8,553 bases of DNA from Bacillota bacterium (GTDB taxonomy: Bacteria; Bacillota; Clostridia; Lachnospirales; Lachnospiraceae): NCBI GenBank assembly GCA_023411225.1, contig JAEYPA010000063.1, positions 1-8,553 on the forward strand, written 5' to 3'. Below the pieces are notes generated by a model. That model saw only the letters and a program-made list of their open reading frames with translations, was not told the DNA's origin and searched no databases. The translations under genes were made by a program, and so were the position numbers. This document shows, one piece after another, positions 6,630 through 8,553 of the stretch (positions within the stretch are counted from its first letter, which is position 1; each line of letters begins with the position of its first letter).

Positions 6630-7994
6630 ATGAAAGTGACGTTGGATACTATGTGGGTATTATTAACCGCTTTCCTAGTGTTTTTTATGAATCTAGGATT
6701 TGCAGCAGTAGAAAGTGGATTTGCCAGATCCAAAAATACGGTTAATATTTTATCCAAAAATTTTATTGTCTTTGCTGTTTCCTCATTGGGCTTTTTGGTA
6801 CTTGGTTGGGGATTAATGTTTGGTGATGGCAACGGCTTTATTGGCACAAGTGGGTTATTTTTATTGTCAGGTGCTGATAACTCTCCTGCAACAGCAGAGA
6901 ATTATAGTGGTGTGTACTCTGCTATTTCCTGGACTGGTGTGCCACTATATGCAAAATTCTTCTTCCAGCTTGTATTTTGTGGAACGGCAGCAACCATAGT
7001 TTCTGGAGCAGTAGCAGAAAGAGTTAAATACATTTCTTTTATTGTATTCTCATTTATTTTAACTCTTTTAATTTATCCAATCGTAGGTCATTGGATCTGG
7101 GGCGGTGGTTTTCTTTCTAAACTTGGTATGTTAGATTTTGCAGGTTGTTCCGTAGTACACTCTGTTGGTGGATGGGCAGCGTTGGCAGGTGCTTTAATTT
7201 TAGGACCTAGAGTAGGTAAATATACGAAGGACGGTAAAATTCATCCTATCCAAGGGCATAGTTTAAGTCTTGCTACAATAGGTTTATTTGTATTGTGGTT
7301 AGGTTGGTTCGGATTTAATCCTGGTTCTACTATGGAAGCTAATGCTAATGCGATTTCTCATATTGTAATGACCACTAATACTTCAGCTATTGTGGCTGTG
7401 TTAACATCTACCATTACTTCTTGGATCGTAATCGGCAAACCTGATTTGGGTATGACCATCAATGGATGTCTGGCAGGCTTAGTTGGTATCACTGCATCCT
7501 GTGCTTATGTCAGCATCACTAGTGCAATCATTATAGGTGCAATTTCCGGTATTATAGTTGTATTTGCAGTTATTATTATTGATAGAATACGTATTGATGA
7601 TCCAGTTGGTGCAATAGCTGTCCATCTTGTTAATGGTATCCTTGGAACCATTTATGTAGGCTTATTTGCAGAAGATAAGATAGCTGGTATGGAAACCGGT
7701 AATGGCTTATTCTATGGTGGAGGGGCCAGCCTACTTGGGAAACAGATGATTGGTATTCTCTGTGTTGGTGCTTTTGTATTTACAGCTAGTGTAATCGTTT
7801 GGTATGTAATCAAAAAGACAATTGGACTGAGAGTATCACTTCACGAAGAGATTCAAGGTTTGGATGTCAATGAACATGGTAATCAGGCATATCCTGAATA
7901 TGTGATTCACAAACCTGTATATTCGGCGATTATGAATGATTATCAAATGGATAATGGTGAAAAGTCTGTATCAAAGACTTCTGAACAAGAATAG
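6630..7994 (+). CDS. amtB: Ammonium transporter, Amt family
   Basis: This trimeric membrane channel takes up ammonium/ammonia. It has 454 residues from the chosen ATG and about eleven hydrophobic segments, as expected. The pore twin histidines are present: H177 in DFAGCSVVHSVGG and H332 in DDPVGAIAVH. Other family blocks are AAVESGFARSKN near 25-36, SGAVAERVKY near 125-134, HWIWGGG at 154-160 and WLGWFGFNPGS at 223-233. The C-terminal cytoplasmic tail carries GLRVSLHEEIQGLDVNEHG at 399-417, the conserved segment that couples Amt gating to PII binding, and then a polar extension to residue 454. The PII gene follows by 11 nt and its AGGAGG site overlaps this stop codon. Expression should depend on passing the leader terminator at 6576-6609, probably in response to nitrogen status, although the sensor is not shown by sequence. 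Confidence 0.95.
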   Translation: MKVTLDTMWVLLTAFLVFFMNLGFAAVESGFARSKNTVNILSKNFIVFAVSSLGFLVLGWGLMFGDGNGFIGTSGLFLLSGADNSPATAENYSGVYSAISWTGVPLYAKFFFQLVFCGTAATIVSGAVAERVKYISFIVFSFILTLLIYPIVGHWIWGGGFLSKLGMLDFAGCSVVHSVGGWAALAGALILGPRVGKYTKDGKIHPIQGHSLSLATIGLFVLWLGWFGFNPGSTMEANANAISHIVMTTNTSAIVAVLTSTITSWIVIGKPDLGMTINGCLAGLVGITASCAYVSITSAIIIGAISGIIVVFAVIIIDRIRIDDPVGAIAVHLVNGILGTIYVGLFAEDKIAGMETGNGLFYGGGASLLGKQMIGILCVGAFVFTASVIVWYVIKKTIGLRVSLHEEIQGLDVNEHGNQAYPEYVIHKPVYSAIMNDYQMDNGEKSVSKTSEQE

Positions 7995-8005
7995 GAGGAA
8001 ATGAT

Positions 8006-8347
8006 ATGAAACATATAAAAGCGATTATTCAACCTGATAAATTGTCTGCAGTTAGAAATGCACTGGAAAATACGGATTGTTACCGAGGAATTATCATAAC
8101 CGATGTAATGGGTCAAGGTAATCAAAAAGGTATTGTGCAGGCATGGAGAGGTGAGAAATTTCAATTAGACTTACTTCCTAAAATCATGATAGATCTAGTA
8201 GTTAGGGACTCTGAACTAAATAATATTATAGAAATATTACTTAAGGAAAGTCGTTCTGGGGAAATGGGAGACGGCAAGATATTCGTCTATAATGTGGAAG
8301 AGGTTATCCGTATTCGTACAGGCGAAGTAGGAGAAGATGCTTTATAG
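8006..8347 (+). CDS. glnK: PII nitrogen-regulatory protein, GlnK-like
   Basis: This small trimeric signalling protein (113 residues, family about 112) senses ATP/ADP and 2-oxoglutarate and, when paired with amtB, normally plugs the transporter under nitrogen excess. The C-terminal signature SRSGEMGDGKIFVYNVEEVIRIRTGE (82-107) with the nucleotide-binding GDGKIFV is intact, and the base of the T-loop has the GxGxQKG pattern (36-42) including Q40. The tip differs from the E. coli proteins: aligned by eye with a one-residue offset, Tyr46 is W47 and the uridylylated Tyr51 is F52. Control by a GlnD-type uridylyltransferase is therefore not expected, in line with many Gram-positive PII proteins. The start has AGGAGG at 7993-7998, 7 nt upstream. 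The amtB-PII pair supports the GlnK name; NifI-type or another PII subfamily is less likely without nitrogenase genes nearby. Confidence 0.92.
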   Translation: MKHIKAIIQPDKLSAVRNALENTDCYRGIIITDVMGQGNQKGIVQAWRGEKFQLDLLPKIMIDLVVRDSELNNIIEILLKESRSGEMGDGKIFVYNVEEVIRIRTGEVGEDAL

Positions 8348-8375
8348 TAAAAAGATTATATAAGATAGGAATTAA

Positions 8376-8423
8376 AACAAGTACGCTTTGGTATGCATAT
8401 TCACATACCAAAGCGTACTTGTT
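8376..8423 (+). terminator. Perfect 20-bp inverted repeat, terminator of the amtB-PII operon
   Basis: Bases 8376-8395 pair perfectly with 8404-8423 around an 8-nt loop CATATTCA, 28 nt after the PII stop. On the + strand the 3' tail is poor in T (CTAGTT) before intron sequence begins at 8430. On the - strand the tail reads TTGTTTTAATT, so it could also terminate a convergent transcript. The intron probably interrupted the original T-run. Confidence 0.8.
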
Positions 8424-8429
8424 CTAGTT

Positions 8430-8553
8430 GTGCGCCCGGCGGGCGCACGTTCTTATGGAGTGAAAGTCTCCTAATCCGCCCGGTGATGGGAAGGATTTAG
8501 CCAATGGCAAGGGTGTTGTCGGTGACGACAAATCTGAAGGAAGCCGGATGGCA
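8430..8553 (+). mobile_element. Group II intron, class IIC-like, 5' end only (runs off window)
   Basis: The element starts with GTGCGCCC, a group II 5' end of the GUGYG type. The order of motifs matches the 5' domain of IIC introns as I recall it from the Oceanobacillus intron: GTGYGCCCGGC, then a GTGAAAGTC block near 8460-8468, a TTAGCC block near 8498-8502, GCAAGGGTG (8507-8515), and AATCTGAAGGAAGC (8530-8543) followed by a CGGATGGCA end. A 6-bp stem (8516-8521 with 8526-8531) closes a GTGA GNRA-type tetraloop. The first 19 bases also form a perfect 8-bp hairpin (8430-8437 with 8441-8448, loop GGC). The site, a few bases past a terminator stem, is the typical IIC target. Any reverse transcriptase/maturase gene and the 3' end would be beyond the window, so activity cannot be judged. 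The rest of the 3' exon is also unseen. Confidence 0.85.

Overview
The window looks like a low-GC Clostridia chromosome, most likely Lachnospiraceae-like. This rests on AT-rich codon use, strong AGGAGG-type ribosome binding sites, a BmpA-type nucleoside ABC transporter, a PII protein without the uridylylation tyrosine, and a bacterial group IIC-type intron behind a terminator hairpin. The genus is inferred, not shown. All genes are on the + strand.

Bases 1-6380 are one tightly packed nucleoside-salvage operon that starts upstream of the window. In order it holds two permeases of a nucleoside ABC importer (the first truncated by the window edge), cytidine deaminase (cdd), deoxyribose-phosphate aldolase (deoC), phosphopentomutase (deoB), a YczE-type membrane protein of unknown function, adenosine deaminase (add), and a Crp/Fnr-type regulator. 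Intergenic gaps run from a 42-nt maximum down to short overlaps. Together the genes import (deoxy)nucleosides, deaminate cytidine and adenosine types, and turn (deoxy)ribose-1-phosphate into the 5-phosphate and then, for deoxyribose, into acetaldehyde plus glyceraldehyde-3-phosphate. No nucleoside phosphorylase, which must act between deamination and DeoB, is in the window.

Bases 6381-6629 are a 249-nt AT-rich non-coding leader. It ends in a strong Rho-independent terminator hairpin whose T-run finishes 6 nt before the amtB ribosome binding site. The same hairpin may end the nucleoside operon, but its position means amtB expression needs readthrough or antitermination.

Bases 6630-8347 are the ammonium transporter amtB and its PII partner (glnK-like). 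A 20-bp perfect inverted repeat follows as the terminator. At 8430 an intron 5' end (GTGCGCCC...) begins right after that hairpin, the usual target site of group IIC introns, and runs off the right edge.

The points most worth following up are the amtB leader attenuator, the intron at the glnK terminator, the YczE-type membrane protein inside a deoxynucleoside operon, and the PII protein with an altered T-loop. I did not see a clearly unprecedented system. The least explained parts are the amtB leader and the YczE/Crp pair.
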